A stretch of 64,000 nucleotides of DNA from Endocalyx cinctus (GCA_001600455.1 BCKC01000011.1:1143835-1207834), one strand, 5' to 3'; counted from the first letter of the stretch, positions 23,452 through 34,892 are shown. The notes: a model not told the origin generated them from the sequence alone. Numbers and translations: made by a program.

Positions 23452-24162
23452 ATGGCGACGCCAAATTCCACCACCGATGCCGACGTCCCTAAGAACAATC
23501 TCGAACAGATCACATTTCGCTTCTGCTCCGAATGCTCCAACATGCTGTACCCCAAGGAGGACGAAGATTCCCGAAAATTACAGTTCACCTGCCGTACCTG
23601 TCAGTATACTGAGGAGGCCACCTCGACCTGCGTCTTTCGTAACATCATGAACAACGCGGCTGGTGAGACTGCGGGTGTTACTCAAGATGTCGGATCAGAC
23701 CCTACGGTTCGTAGCCAGGTTTCTTCTTATTTTCTGAATACTGCTGCTGCTGCTGCTACTGCTGCGGCTTCCTCTTCTGATGCTACCCAACCCCCTGTCG
23801 ATGACAATAACCCGGCTATCTGTATGAGATGTGGTGTGACCCTTCTTCATTGCGACAAATGCCTGGATCCCGCCTCGGTCGATGAGTATAATAACTACGT
23901 GAAGAATCACCCGGACTTTGCCTTCGAAAGATCTCTGTCTTGGATAGGATTAGCGAGTTTTGTAAGATCTTTGGACGCCGATAACCAAGCTGCCCTGTAC
24001 GATAGATTCGCTTCGAATACCGACATGAATCTGGATCATGTTGCGAGTGACAGTCTAACCCAGTACTTACCGTTTGAGATCGCTGCGAATCCCGACGACG
24101 ACCCCCCCGAAGCTCTTGGCATGGACCCGGACGACTATGACATCCCTGGAGTATTCGTCTGA
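23452..24162 (+). CDS. Possible alternative product: Rpb9 N-ribbon fused to a novel 151-residue domain
   Basis: If the first RPB9 intron is not removed, the frame runs on to a TGA at 24160-24162 and predicts 236 residues. These are the first zinc ribbon of Rpb9, an Ala-rich linker, a C-x2-C...C-x2-C motif ([14 protein letters not shown]), a hydrophilic segment ([20 protein letters not shown]) and an acidic tail ending [10 protein letters not shown]. The codons mostly end in C, T or G like those of neighbouring genes, and a stop-free run of this length is unlikely in non-coding DNA. A GTAAGA donor at 23962, also phase 0, could instead splice to 24502 and insert 85 residues between the two ribbons. 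The extension matches no domain I recognise. Which mRNA is made cannot be settled from sequence. Confidence 0.5.
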   Translation: MATPNSTTDADVPKNNLEQITFRFCSECSNMLYPKEDEDSRKLQFTCRTCQYTEEATSTCVFRNIMNNAAGETAGVTQDVGSDPTVRSQVSSYFLNTAAAAATAAASSSDATQPPVDDNNPAICMRCGVTLLHCDKCLDPASVDEYNNYVKNHPDFAFERSLSWIGLASFVRSLDADNQAALYDRFASNTDMNLDHVASDSLTQYLPFEIAANPDDDPPEALGMDPDDYDIPGVFV

Positions 24163-24690
24163 ATGCTCTCGGACTTAGTACTTTTGTATTCCGTACTATC
24201 TCGTGTCACCATGCGATGGTGTATCGCATACGATCTATTACCCCAACATCAAATACCATATACGTCGAACCTACCAAAATTATAGAGCGACAAGTTTGTA
24301 CCGCGGCTGTACCGATGACACTGTTTCCTTGAGCTAAATCTCATCATGGCGAACATCGCCTCAGAACGAGAACTTTGTCACAGCATCGGCGGCTAGGCTA
24401 TTGTCATGCGTATCGACAGGGCACCCGGCATTTGGGAGCATGCGCTATTTCTACTCTCTTATGCTGAACCTGGCGCTGACTATGTCTTTCTTGTCATATA
24501 GCTCCCGCGTTCCAACAAGACCTGCCCAGCATGCAGGCACGAAGAAGCTGTTTTCTTCCAGTCTCAGCAACGCAGTGCCGAAACCGGCATGGTGAGTGAT
24601 ACCCCAATAACAGTATCTGAAGATTGGATCTAATGGATCAAAAAGAAATTGTTTTACGTCTGCTGCGAATGCGGTCATATCTTCCAATAA
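23452..24690 (+). CDS. RPB9: RNA polymerase II subunit Rpb9, with an ORF-bearing 795-bp intron
   Basis: Rpb9 is a small Pol II subunit on the jaw of the enzyme that affects start-site choice, fidelity and cleavage. The canonical product needs exons 23452-23706, 24502-24591 and 24646-24690, giving 129 residues, the usual size. The N-terminal ribbon has CSEC and CRTC ([16 protein letters not shown]) and ends in [13 protein letters not shown]. The C-terminal ribbon has CPAC and CCEC, with the signature [17 protein letters not shown] and [13 protein letters not shown]. Both junctions are phase 0. The first intron has a weak GTTCGT donor, a GCTGAC branch and a TATAG acceptor, and is very long for this genome. 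The second is 54 bp. The long intron is open in frame for 151 codons; see the alternative product entry. Confidence 0.87.
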
Positions 24691-25430
24691 TACCGATTTT
24701 TCCCGATCTGATATCCGATGTATGATATCATTATTTTAGTATTGCATGGGTTCGGAGTCTGGAGCGATTTAAAACATGAGGTTGATATTATGGATGGCTA
24801 CGGCATATGCACTTGACGGAGGGTAAATTCCATAGAACCAAGAAAATCAATGCATACATTCATGGGGTTTTAAAAATATGCGCCGAAAGTGATTACCTCG
24901 TAAATAACATACGTTCCGTTGAGCTCATATTGTAGAGTTGCTTGTTGATCATGCAATAAATGACTGCTGATTTATCCTATGCTGAAATACCACTCCGATG
25001 TCTAGAATAGAGTGATATTGGGTATCTTGTTTTGACAGAGGCGCCTTTGAGCTAAAAGGGTATCGGGTACAAGGGGCAATTTGATCTATTTTGAGGCCAG
25101 CACGAGTTCCTTTTTCCAGCTCGGTTCTTCAACCTCGAGGTTTATTGAAATCTGTAAAGATGGTTTATTTACCAAGCTACGTCGAAACGCCAAGTGCCCT
25201 CTTAACGCCTTAGGTGTTCGCGTGTTTGCGATTTCTTGAAGATGATATCCATATTATACAACAATCTGCAACGTTGATCGCAGGTCATGCTGTCCCCCAT
25301 ACCGGCATCTTAAGTCTCCGTTAGAGGGACTTGATTGTATACGTTCGTGCGAAGGCGGTATTCGTATAAGTACAGTGCAATATGTACAGTTAGGTATTCC
25401 GGGCGTTATCCTCGTCCTCTTTCCCCATTT
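24691..25430. other. Intergenic region between convergent RPB9 and uL14m genes
   Basis: 740 bp holding the 3' ends of two convergent genes. No further gene, RNA or repeat is supported. Confidence 0.5.
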
Positions 25431-26058
25431 CTAGACGTAATGAGATGCCATACTGAGAATTTTACTCCAGCCCCTTTTCCTGAGCTCGGAACCGACCACT
25501 CCGTTAACGCGAGTCCCGACGGGATCTCCGGCCTTATTGATGAGGACGCAGGCGTTGTCGCCGAACCGAACGACGCTTCCGTCGGGACGTTGAACACTCT
25601 GTCTGGTGCGCACGACGATGGCGTGACGGATGTCGCCTCTCTTAACTTTGTTGCCGCCCGTGGACATACCTGCGTCGCCCGCACCTCGCTGTTTCTGTAC
25701 AATGGCTACGAATCGATCGCCTGCGTATTTATAGATGCCGGGATTAGTCTCGAGATCCTGTACTTTCTTTCTTTCTTTTTTTACTCTCTTTTTCTCCCAC
25801 TCTCTCTGTGGAGTGTTCCCTTATTTGTCGTATAAAGATCCAAATTATCCCTATTCCGCCGATAACTCACCTATGGTCGCATGACGTTTCTGGCCGACGA
25901 TCAACGCGCATTCGACAATAGCAGCGCCTGAATTGTCGATGCAATTCAGCATAGTCTATCAACATGATACGTATACTTGTTAGCCAATTCATGTCAGAAA
26001 GGAGATTTTTGTCTCTTGAAAACGCATAAATCAATCTATTTACCTTAAGTTGTATCAT
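25431..26058 (-). CDS. MRPL38: Mitochondrial large-subunit ribosomal protein uL14m
   Basis: This is the mitochondrial homologue of bacterial L14, a 129-residue rRNA-binding protein near the subunit interface of the 54S particle. Exons are 26044-26058 (15 nt, MIQLK), 25871-25955 and 25431-25720, with introns of 88 and 150 bp; every junction keeps frame. The classic L14 sequence is seen in order: MIQLKTMLNCIDNSGAA, VGQKRHATIGDRFVAIVQKQ, KVKRGDIRHAIVVRTRQ, RFGDNACVLINKAGDPVGTR and the terminal GVVGSELRKRGWSKILSMAS. Yeast calls the orthologue MRPL38. As usual for L14, no cleavable mitochondrial presequence is visible. The tiny first exon explains why no single frame covers the gene. Confidence 0.93.
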
Positions 26059-27721
26059 GATGGGCGGCTACCACAGATATGACACAACACCCTGGCGTAG
26101 TAGGCCGTAATCCAGAATTGAAATATTTCCTGAGTTGAGAATCAATATTTTCAATCCATTCATGATGTCCTAGCAAATTTATGATCGGATATATAACTTT
26201 TTACCAGAAGAGGGAAGTATACTAGGTGGTCATAGCTTTTATTTATTTAGTAGTGTACACTAGCTGATTACTTAAGTAAGTAGTAGGTAGTCAGGCTGGC
26301 TGGCTGGCAGGGTAGGTTAGATTAATTGGGAACCTTTTGATATGTACCTATACTCTGTAGTATACAAGTAGTGTATCTCCTAGGTACCTATCTGTAGTAT
26401 GCATACTGCATACTGCGTAGGTACTTATCTACACCGTAGATGTGGCTGGGATAATTGACATGGCAGCATAGCAGCACGACAGCTGGATGGGCCTTTTATT
26501 AGTACATATAATTTTCTAGTCAGCTACCTAGGTCCTAGACAGCTAAGTAAGTACCTAAGGTAGGTAGGTGCTAGCCCTGGAGGTAAGTACCTAGGTAGGT
26601 ACCTAGTCAGCTAGTGTACTGTACTGTTACTACTGTAGGACTGAACCAGGATAATCAGCCTCACATGTGGCTTCATACGTTTTCGAGACGATTCCCCCTA
26701 CTAATTAATTTCTTTCAGCTTTCCTTTCTTTCTTTCTTTAATTCTTCTTCCTCTTTCTTATCAACCCCCAAGCATAGCATTTTACCCTTACTGCCTTATC
26801 TTATATAGTGTATATTAGTGGGTACTTAAGTACTCATCATGTAATTCTCGGAGTTCCCACTTAATGGTTGACCTGCCACCCGCATTTTGCGCAACTTGTT
26901 ATGTACAATGTATCATTTCATTCATTACCTTTTCTTTTTGGCATCAATCCGCCAGTCATGCTTATGATAGAATCTGGACAGAAATCCTGCATCTGTACAT
27001 TGACATAATTATTAGTAGAACAATAGAACTTTTTTTTATCACTTTTCTTGTGATCAATTATATACATTATATATATATATATATATATATATATTTTCCC
27101 CCCCCTTTAACCTCACTCTCTCTCTCTCTATTCTCTGGTCATTTATTTACTTGTCCCTTTTTATTTCCTCTTTCCTTTCTTTCTATTGTCTATCTTCACT
27201 CACTTTCATTAACCTAGTCTGTTCACATGCTAGTAGATCTGCTGGGTGTGATATGATAATATTGTAATCCTCACTTAAAAACTTGTCTCCCCCTTTTTCA
27301 TATTTTTTTCCTAGTCTTTCGCCCCAACAGTACCCTAAATGTTTCGTTGAATACTATTCAACACGGCATGGTAATATCTAGGAAAAGGGAACCACAGCGT
27401 CTTAAAACTGTTCTATTTTGGAAGTATTGGTATTAGGAAAAATATTACCCAGCCTCAGATCACACTCTTTTCGCATTACCCATACCACAAGCCAAATCAA
27501 ATTTGAGAGCCCCCTTTGGTCAATTCTCAAGCATAATCATATCTGGTTGTTATAAATAATACCACTTTCCCTGCTGAATTTCTTTTTCATATATTCAGCT
27601 TGATTTTGCCCTTCTCCCCCTCCCCTTGAAATTTGTACACCCATCTCAGCACTGCCGCCTACTACCCATCTCTTTTCTCTCTCTTCAGCTTGGACACCTA
27701 TGTGTGTTGTTATTTGTAACA
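26059..27721. other. Divergent promoter region of uL14m and SET9
   Basis: 1.66 kb with a TACCTAGGTA-rich tract (26270-26612), pyrimidine-rich stretches, a (TA)n run at about 27068-27093 followed by C and CT runs, and C/T-rich sequence up to the SET9 start. The frame at 26864-27217 is built on the TA run and is not a gene. Confidence 0.55.
26270..26612. repeat. TACCTAGGTA/GGCTGGCT-rich tract
   Basis: Many overlapping copies of TAAGTAAGTA, AGGTACCTA and CCTAGGTAGGTACCTAG, plus a GGCTGGCTGGCTGGC run near 26294, in about 340 bp upstream of both divergent genes. Confidence 0.65.
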
Positions 27722-29908
27722 ATGCCTCCTAAATCTTTATCTCCGGCTAAGAAGCAGCCGATAACCCTAGCTCAGATGTCTTCTTATGATGATATCTTAA
27801 CTGATGCGCTAGTTGATCATGTATGTCTGAAAGCCTGCCTTCTTTCTTGTCTACATGCATGCACTCTGTCGCATCATTCAGCTGACTCTTCTTAGGTTTA
27901 CTATTGGACCACTATTCCCAAAAATCGTATCTCTTACCATCCCTCGCGAGGAGTGAAGGAAGAAGAGATCAGCAAAATCATTCAGTCACATCTCATTGTC
28001 GATCCGGATCTTGACGTGGCCGAGTCAAAACTGCTTGCGACAGACGGCCTCCGTAAATTTTACAACGCGCTGAAGACACCAAAGGAGAAAGATGATTTTC
28101 GTGCTCACATGCGTCGCTATATGCGAATATACCTTCCCGACTGCCCTTTCGAAGTCAGCTCAACAAATCGCTATACCATCGTTACTCACGAAGCCGCTGT
28201 GACCTCCCGCAAATTCGTCAAGAAGGGCCATCCAATCAAGTATCTCTCTGGCATACAGGTCATGATCACGGATAAGGAGGATAAAGAACTTTCCAAAAGA
28301 AAGAAGGATTTCAGTATCGTTGTCAGCTCGAGAAACAAATGCGCCGCTTTATTCATGGGACCCGCTCGCTTCGCCAATCACGACTGCGGTGCTAATGCAC
28401 GCCTGATGATTACCGGTCAAGCAGGCATTGAGATCGTTGCGACTAGGAATATTGAGGCCGGTGAAGAGATTACAGTGTCTTATGCTGAAAATTATTTCGG
28501 CCAGGATAATTGTGAATGTCTGTGTAAGACTTGTGAGGAGAACATGTCAAATGGCTGGGCTCGGGACGAGAACGTCCCCGTGGTTAAGAAAAGTATTGAA
28601 GAACCTGCTTCGGAAGGATATTCTTTACGTCGACGAAGGAGAGACGACAGCTGCGCATCCTCATCTCGGACCCCGTCAGTTACGCCAGATATACGCCCGA
28701 GAATTCGCAAATCGAAATCAAAGAATATGCGGGTTGGATCGGAGCAAGTCTCTGTTATTGATTCTGGACCTCAAGGAGTAATGGGCCAGAAACGTAAACA
28801 TGACGGGGATTTGCTACAAACACCTCCCATCACTCCGGCGAAGAGATCAAGAACTCTCCAATATCAAGTACAGCCTGTACCTACGCCTAAGAGTCTCTCT
28901 CGAGGAACCAGCTCCGATGGCTCCGTAAGCGCCCATTCTTTATCAGATTCTGGAAGTTCTGATATGATTTTGACCGATGCGACGACACCCGAGGGGCCCA
29001 AGGAGTTGATGATGTCTTCCCCAGCACCAACGCCTGAGAAGATTGGCTTAGCCTTGCTAAAGCACGAAGACTCGGATGTGTCTTCGCTGTCCGACCTAGC
29101 TTCAGCACGTGCTTCCCCTCGGAATCTTGATTCAATTGCTGTTGCGCCGTTCCCAGCCATCGATATTGATACGACACCTGCGCGAGTGAACTCACGAAGT
29201 CAAGAAGATATCGAAGTTTCTATGGATAATCCCGCACCTCTAGATTCTATCAGTTTACCCGCTCCGGTCGTTGCCGCTTCTGTTCAACATCTGGAGGATC
29301 TTCCTACGACGCCAAACGGGGCACAGGATGATGATATTGAGGAGATTAATAACTGTTCTAGAGGCAGAGGAAGGCCCAGGAAGGATTCAATCGCCTCTGA
29401 CGACTCTGCTTCCAGTCCTGCTCGAAAGCGTACACCAGGTGACTACACGTTAACCCCAAAACTATTATCCGAGCCTTCCATGGCTTGGATACATTGCATG
29501 AACTGCAGCGAAGCATTCGTGCAGCACAACGCATATTACACACGCAGCAGCTGTCCTCGTTGTGAGCGCCACTCTAAGTTATACGGCTACCAGTGGCCTA
29601 AGACGGAAAAGGAAGGGTCATACGATAAAGAAGAACGTATTCTGGATCACCGCACCGTTCACCGTTTTCTTGATCCCGATGACGAAGCCAAAGTGCGAGG
29701 TCGCAAGCCTCCACCAAAGTACGTGCCCATAGGTCAGGCCGCTCCAACGGTCGATGTTGAACCCGCCGAGAGAAAATTTCGAGGTAGACCAAAAAAGAGT
29801 ATAGTTTCAGACTCTGAAACTAATGTAGATGGCGAGCATGAAGCCGATCATATTCGGCGTAGCGGCCGTCGAATCAGGCATCCTACCTTGAAAGTCATGG
29901 CCTGCTAA
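27722..29908 (+). CDS. SET9: Histone H4-K20 methyltransferase Set9 (SUV420/KMT5 family)
   Basis: This methylates histone H4 lysine 20 in the nucleus. Exons are 27722-27820 and 27896-29908 (75-bp intron, phase 0), 703 residues. The conserved N-terminal helical region (SYDDILTDALVDHVYYWTTIPKN) is followed by the SET domain (residues about 120-245) with GPARFANHDCGANA, the TRNIEAGEEITVSYAENYF motif and a post-SET zinc-binding CECLCKTCEE. The long C-terminal half is Ser/Pro-rich and basic, with AT-hook-like GRGRPRK and RGRPKK. It carries a second Cys cluster (HCMNCSEAF...SCPRCERH, about residues 545-570) and ends in a basic RRSGRRIRHP segment. The intron breaks LVDH|VYYW, so the large frame alone has no ATG at its true start. 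Confidence 0.92.
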
Positions 29909-30671
29909 AAAAAAGAAAGAAAAAATCATGGAGGATAATCCAGGACCCTACAAAAAGGTGGTCTGTACAGAAAGGTACCACTCAACATTGGTTTACCCAA
30001 GTCTATTCAAGCGGTTGTACCAGTGCAACCCAATGCATATAGCAATGGCGTTGCGAGTTTCCAGGGCACACATCGGCGTTCTTCTGAATTTCATAAATAC
30101 TTTGTATATTAGTAGGATAGGCAAAGGCATCAAACCGTTGCATAACAGTACATATATCATCTATATACGTTACACTTCAACTCTCAGCTACCGAGGCTTT
30201 ATCGTAACATGATCTTTAGGGTTGATTAATTAGAAATTGTACGATCTGCGTCGCTTATATATACCATTATTCACTGAATTACGTTTTTTTCCCCCTGTTT
30301 TCTTTGTCTAGATACCCCGATGCGGATCCCCTTGTAGTAATTCTCTATTCGCCTTTCTTAGCAAGCTTTTGTATCCTATGTAGTTTGACATCCTTTGTTG
30401 GTAGCGACAGGGTGGTCATTTCTTCCCTCTCATCTAAATTAACCCATATTTTATCATTTCTTATCGTTCGTACGTCACTTGTTAGGTTATCCTCGAAACA
30501 TATCATCTATTATAACACCCGAAACTCACATTACAGTCTGCTACGTGGTAGCTAGCCAGCATTGCTCGCCCCAATCTTCTTTACAGCTTCGAATTATCCA
30601 ACCACGACATCCCGACCACGCGGAACCGCGTAAACGGATGAAACGAGTGTAAACAAAGTGCAAATGTTAGC
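29909..30671. other. Intergenic region
   Basis: Holds the SET9 3' region and the upstream sequence of the next small gene. No supported gene; frames at 29928-30212 and 30304-30555 lack any signature. Confidence 0.45.
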
Positions 30672-31157
30672 ATGGGGGGAGGAAACCAAGAAATTATTGG
30701 CCGAGTAGGGAGTGCCACTAGACACATTTGCTCCGTACAAAGAAAGGTCCGCTGTTGTTCTTTTCCTTCCACCTCTATCTTCGTTTGATATATATATATG
30801 TGTGTGTGTGTTTGATAGTCGTTGATTTGCTAATTCACAACTCTCTCATTTTAGGTTCAAGTCGTGATAGATAACGTATGGTCAAGTATAGATCAGGAGA
30901 CCACTGTTCTTGTCTTCCTCATAGTAGCAGCCATTGTCGTCTTCTGGCTACTTTTTGCCGATATCATAAGCGAGAACGAGAGCGATGGCCAATACAACCT
31001 AGGTTACGTTCATACCAGAAAAAGCAGAGTACTGCTAGCTAAGAGGGAGGTCGCGGAAAGTAGGGATGAAGAGAACCAAATAGACCCCGATACCGAGTCT
31101 GATCCGTCCAAGTTCGTATACAATCTCATAGGCAAAAAAGGGGGCATCTCTGGCTGA
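30672..31157 (+). CDS. Small single-pass membrane protein, unknown
   Basis: I do not recognise the family. The solid part is the exon 30855-31157, preceded by a good acceptor (CTCATTTTAG) and lacking an ATG near its start. It encodes a membrane span (VLVFLIVAAIVVFWLLFADII) and a charged tail with KSRVLLAKREVAESRDEEN and a terminal KKGGISG. The best upstream exon is 30672-30734 (MGGGNQEIIGRVGSATRHICS, phase 0, GTACAA donor), giving 121 residues. The first exon is tentative because the donor is weak and the intron contains a TA/TG repeat (30789-30813). The short size and topology suggest a small endomembrane or mitochondrial membrane protein. Confidence 0.5.
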
Positions 31158-31896
31158 TAAGTGTATAATATAAGTATCGGTTAGGACAGATGGTTTTAGG
31201 CGGGAGAAATATCGGAGACGTGAAAGCTTTAGTCGGTATAGCTAATTTGTCAGAATTAGCCCCTAATCGACGTATCTTTATACTGTCTAGTATTTCTCTC
31301 TGTCGGGGTGCATAGAAAAGAAAGCAACCTCCAGACGGCAGATGCAGTTGCTGAAGATTCTAGTTGTCTAGTTGTAAGGTGATCAGTTCGTGATCCACGG
31401 ATGTAACCCATATATCGTCTAAAGTGGCGCCAGTTTGATCTTCTAAAATCTCTTAGGAACTAGATCGCCAATCAAATGAAGTATATATAATAGACGCGAC
31501 AATATAATTATAGAAGTTCTCACCAAGCGCACTTGAGGAATCGCAGCATGCTTTGATGAATATTAGTGGTGTGACAGCCTGGATGGCCTGATGGCCTGCA
31601 GGCCTATTAGTACGATTCAGGGGTTGTATTTCTCTAAATATGCAACTGTTTATATGAATATACCCTTTGACATTGCATTTATAAACTGACGTCAGATGTT
31701 GAATATATGAAACGTTCCTCTCCCTCAATCTTCCCATACCTCGTATTCCTTAATGAAAAAATAATCTCCTTTATTCTTTGTGTTCCTTGTACGTCGTTAT
31801 TACTCCCAATATTATCCAAAACTCGCATCAAAATTAAGCTTATTTACATCTTTTTTTTCTTCTTCGCTTTCGAAAATAACATAAACAAAAGCAAAT
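31158..31896. other. Intergenic region
   Basis: No gene supported; pyrimidine-rich sequence with T runs leads into the LysM protein start. Confidence 0.45.
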
Positions 31897-32451
31897 ATGG
31901 GTCGATGGTCACAATACGATTCCGACGACGAGCGCTTGCCTGAAGGGATGACGCGTATCGGCTACGATGCAGACGATCAAACATACACATTTCGCGATGC
32001 TGACGGGAGTATCTGGGAGAGCGCTCCTGGCAATCGATATGGCCAGCTTCGCCGCGTCACCACCGTCTTACCATCGTACGGCGATATTGAAGAACATGAT
32101 AACCACGATTCTGCCCCGTTAAACCCCTCTTACCCACCGCCTCAACCGGTCGAGGTAGAAGACGTCTCTTGGCGATCGGAAATGAGACCTCTTCTGAACT
32201 GGTTCCTTCTAGTCGGCCTTTTTCTTCTCTTCGTCTTTTGGTTCATTAGCGGATCAGGTCGTCATGGAAAGCAGGAAGAGGTGATAACTTGCAACGATCT
32301 GAGCACACCATACGCTATCAAATCTGGCGATACATGTTGGGCCATTTCAGAAAAGCAGTCAATTCCATTAGAAACTCTTTTGCACGAGAATACTGGGCTC
32401 GATTGCGATAAATTGAGGATTGGCCAAACCATTTGCATCCCGTCTATCTAA
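31897..32451 (+). CDS. Membrane-anchored LysM-domain protein
   Basis: A single-exon, 184-residue protein. The N-terminal 100 residues are hydrophilic and acidic (MGRWSQYDSDDERLPEG) without a signal peptide. A single membrane span follows (about residues 102-122, NWFLLVGLFLLFVFWFISG). The C-terminal 50 residues form one LysM fold: TPYAIKSGDTCWAISEKQSI then DCDKLRIGQTICIPS, with three Cys in the usual places. LysM modules bind N-acetylglucosamine polymers such as chitin. The order span-then-LysM predicts a type II protein with the LysM domain facing the lumen or cell wall, unlike secreted LysM effectors. A wall- or endomembrane-associated role is inference. Confidence 0.8.
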   Translation: MGRWSQYDSDDERLPEGMTRIGYDADDQTYTFRDADGSIWESAPGNRYGQLRRVTTVLPSYGDIEEHDNHDSAPLNPSYPPPQPVEVEDVSWRSEMRPLLNWFLLVGLFLLFVFWFISGSGRHGKQEEVITCNDLSTPYAIKSGDTCWAISEKQSIPLETLLHENTGLDCDKLRIGQTICIPSI

Positions 32452-34373
32452 ATAGGAATCTTGCCCTAGATATATCACTTTTAGAAGTTCTTGAAGGGTT
32501 CTGGTTCTCGCCATAGCTACATCATCACTGTTCATTACATGGGTTCAGGTGCATATAAGTATGGCATAATGTTTGGCATTCGGGATCGAGGCGCTATCTG
32601 TATAAAAGCTGAAGAGGTTAAAACGGACTTTTAAATATGTATAAGTGTAAAATACAAGGCGATCTTTCAACCGCAGTCTTGCATGGCTTTGGCGAACTCT
32701 AGTTATAATAGGCCAGTTCGCGACTCACACAGTAGGACAAGGCTCGGCCGGAAGGGTTGCGGCACTGACATTCGAATAACGACTTCTACCACCCCGGTGT
32801 CATTACTCCGCAGCTCCGTCCGTCTTTACTATACAATATTTAGACACGCGCGTACATTATGAAGAGCCTAGATTCTAGTTCATAACACCGTATCGGTATA
32901 GGAGTGTTAACAGTACATAGCTGAGTTTGATACCCTAAATATGACCTTCTCAGGGACTAACTCTAGACGAGCTCAATGGGATAAGTCGATGACATAACGG
33001 ATAGTTTCCTGACATGGTAGAAAAAGCCAGCTTCTTTAGAGTAAGCGCCGTTCCTACTTGTCACGCACAGGTCCATTCCTACATCTCATTAATGTTGCCA
33101 AACCATCAAGCTTAGGAACGGAACAACTACCTATGGTTTAGTGCTAGTGCCGCTGCTCACATAATATCCTGACATTTATCGTGGTTGAGAATCTAGCGAA
33201 AGCTCGGCGGGCGTCTGGAAACTGGAATCTGATGGGTGATTCTCGGAATCGTGACAATTAAACCATTGTACAGACATTTCTAGTGTTTGCAGCAGTCCTT
33301 TTTGGGGGGTTCTCAGTCTAAAGCGTCACAGTTGTTTTCGTAGAGGTACTTGGTCTATGAAATTTGCTAATATAAATTTTGTATACCCATTGCTCTCCTA
33401 AGTTCATTAGATGTCACATATATCACGTGTACGTCTATAATTCCAACCATGGATGGAATATAAAGTTGTTATTACCGGACTCGGAAGCAACTCGCAATTT
33501 TTTTTTCGGTGTTATTATGGCATTCGGCTTATTATTCAGGAATGTCGTTCTCGAGTCTGAAGCCCTAGGATAGATAGCTGGTGATGCTGGGAATGACATA
33601 TGTAGTAGAGATAGTGTTGGATATAAATAATGTCTACTTAAAATCATGACGGTACTGCAACTGCGCAAGTCTCTTCTTTTTCTTTTTCTTTTTCTTCTTC
33701 TTCACTTCATTGCCATTGACTACGTGTTACAAGCAATTACGTTGACATTCGAATGTCACCACATGTCAAACATACTTGAGGCACTTTGGGCCCGTCGTCT
33801 GATCCACTGTCGCAGATCACCCACATCGCCATGTCTCGAAAAGCGGCCGATATAAGAGATTGGCCATGAATTACATAGTAAGTAATTTAAGGCCCGATTC
33901 CCTTCTTTTCATAGTCACTGGTACTTCGTCGGATTATGGGGATCTTACGACGCATTGCAAAATGACCAGCATGAACCAAAAAAATATATATATATATACG
34001 TATGTATGCATTGATTGGAGGTGCTTCGCGAGTGTTTCCAACATCATCTAAAGCTTTACCAACAACTCATGAAATGGACTTTGTAACAAGTTCAACATAT
34101 CATTTAGGAACCTAGAGCATATACGAACGCTTTGGAACTGTGATGGAAATGCACTACTTATTCGTCGGATCATCGGATTACAGTCCCATACGGTTGCATA
34201 TAAGTACAGAGCACTTCGCCCTGAATTTGGACAAAAAGTAGTCAAATAATTACCAGTCATCAAACCCCAAAATACTTCATTCTTTTCTTGTATAAAATTA
34301 ATTTAACGACCTGGTGTCGATTTGATTTCGTCTAAATTATATTGTCTCTTTCTCAAAACCCCAAATTTACAAG
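32452..34373. other. Long intergenic interval (1.9 kb)
   Basis: No supported gene or RNA on either strand. TTTTTC tandem near 33672-33700 and a short TA run near 33986 are the only simple repeats. Open frames at 33379-33573, 33646-33855 and 34048-34263 show no signature. Confidence 0.5.
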
Positions 34374-34821
34374 ATGGTCCACGTCAGCATTCTTTCTGTT
34401 CTTACTTGTAAGTCATTTACGGAACACTACGTCTCTGTTTATAGAATATTTTGGCTAATGGTGTCGTTCTAGTCGCCTTGACGGCTATTGCACAAGTCAC
34501 GCCTAATAATGCCGGCGCTAAGAATGTCGGCCAAGGAAATGGGTCGCAATTCATCACCGGTGGCTGCGTATCTGATGCCGTGAGTATTCCTACAGAAGGG
34601 GAGGAGGCTTGCTCGTGGATCTCAAAATAATTAATCGTGTATTATATCAATAGGACTGTTCATCTGCATGCTGTGCTCAGGTTCAATCAACTGGCTTGGG
34701 TGTCTGCTCCGCGGAGGCCGCATCACTCCAGAACGGCAAATTGGGATGCGGCTTCGTAGATCCCAACGCTCAGCAGACTATAGATGCTGCTCAACAACAG
34801 GTTAAGAAGCAAGGATTCTAA
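34374..34821 (+). CDS. Small cysteine-rich secreted protein (BAS2-like)
   Basis: A 102-residue predicted secreted protein. Exons are 34374-34407, 34473-34579 and 34654-34821 (introns 65 and 74 bp; all junctions keep frame). A signal peptide spans about residues 1-19 (MVHVSILSVLTFALTAIAQ). The mature start VTPNNAGAKNVGQGNGSQF is followed by six cysteines in the pattern GGCVSDADCSSACCA...VCSAE...LGCGF. This layout matches a family often annotated as biotrophy-associated secreted protein 2, first noted in the rice-blast fungus; members are also widespread in non-pathogens. The 3' end faces the PNGase A-like gene with only about 70 bp between stops. Function is unknown; an effector role is not shown by sequence alone. 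Confidence 0.8.
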
Positions 34822-34892
34822 TAGAAGATCAACGAAGGCACGAAATAAACAATAATATGTTTAATATCAATAAAATCTAAAAATATTCTCCC

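Noticed and set aside
24401..24687. Separate short ORFs on both strands downstream of the 236-codon frame
   Set aside because: The plus strand here encodes the second zinc ribbon of Rpb9 in another frame; the separate ORFs are shadows of those exons.
26864..27217. 117-codon frame upstream of SET9
   Set aside because: It is built on a (TA)n run and CT-rich leader sequence and contains a Tyr-Ile repeat from the microsatellite.
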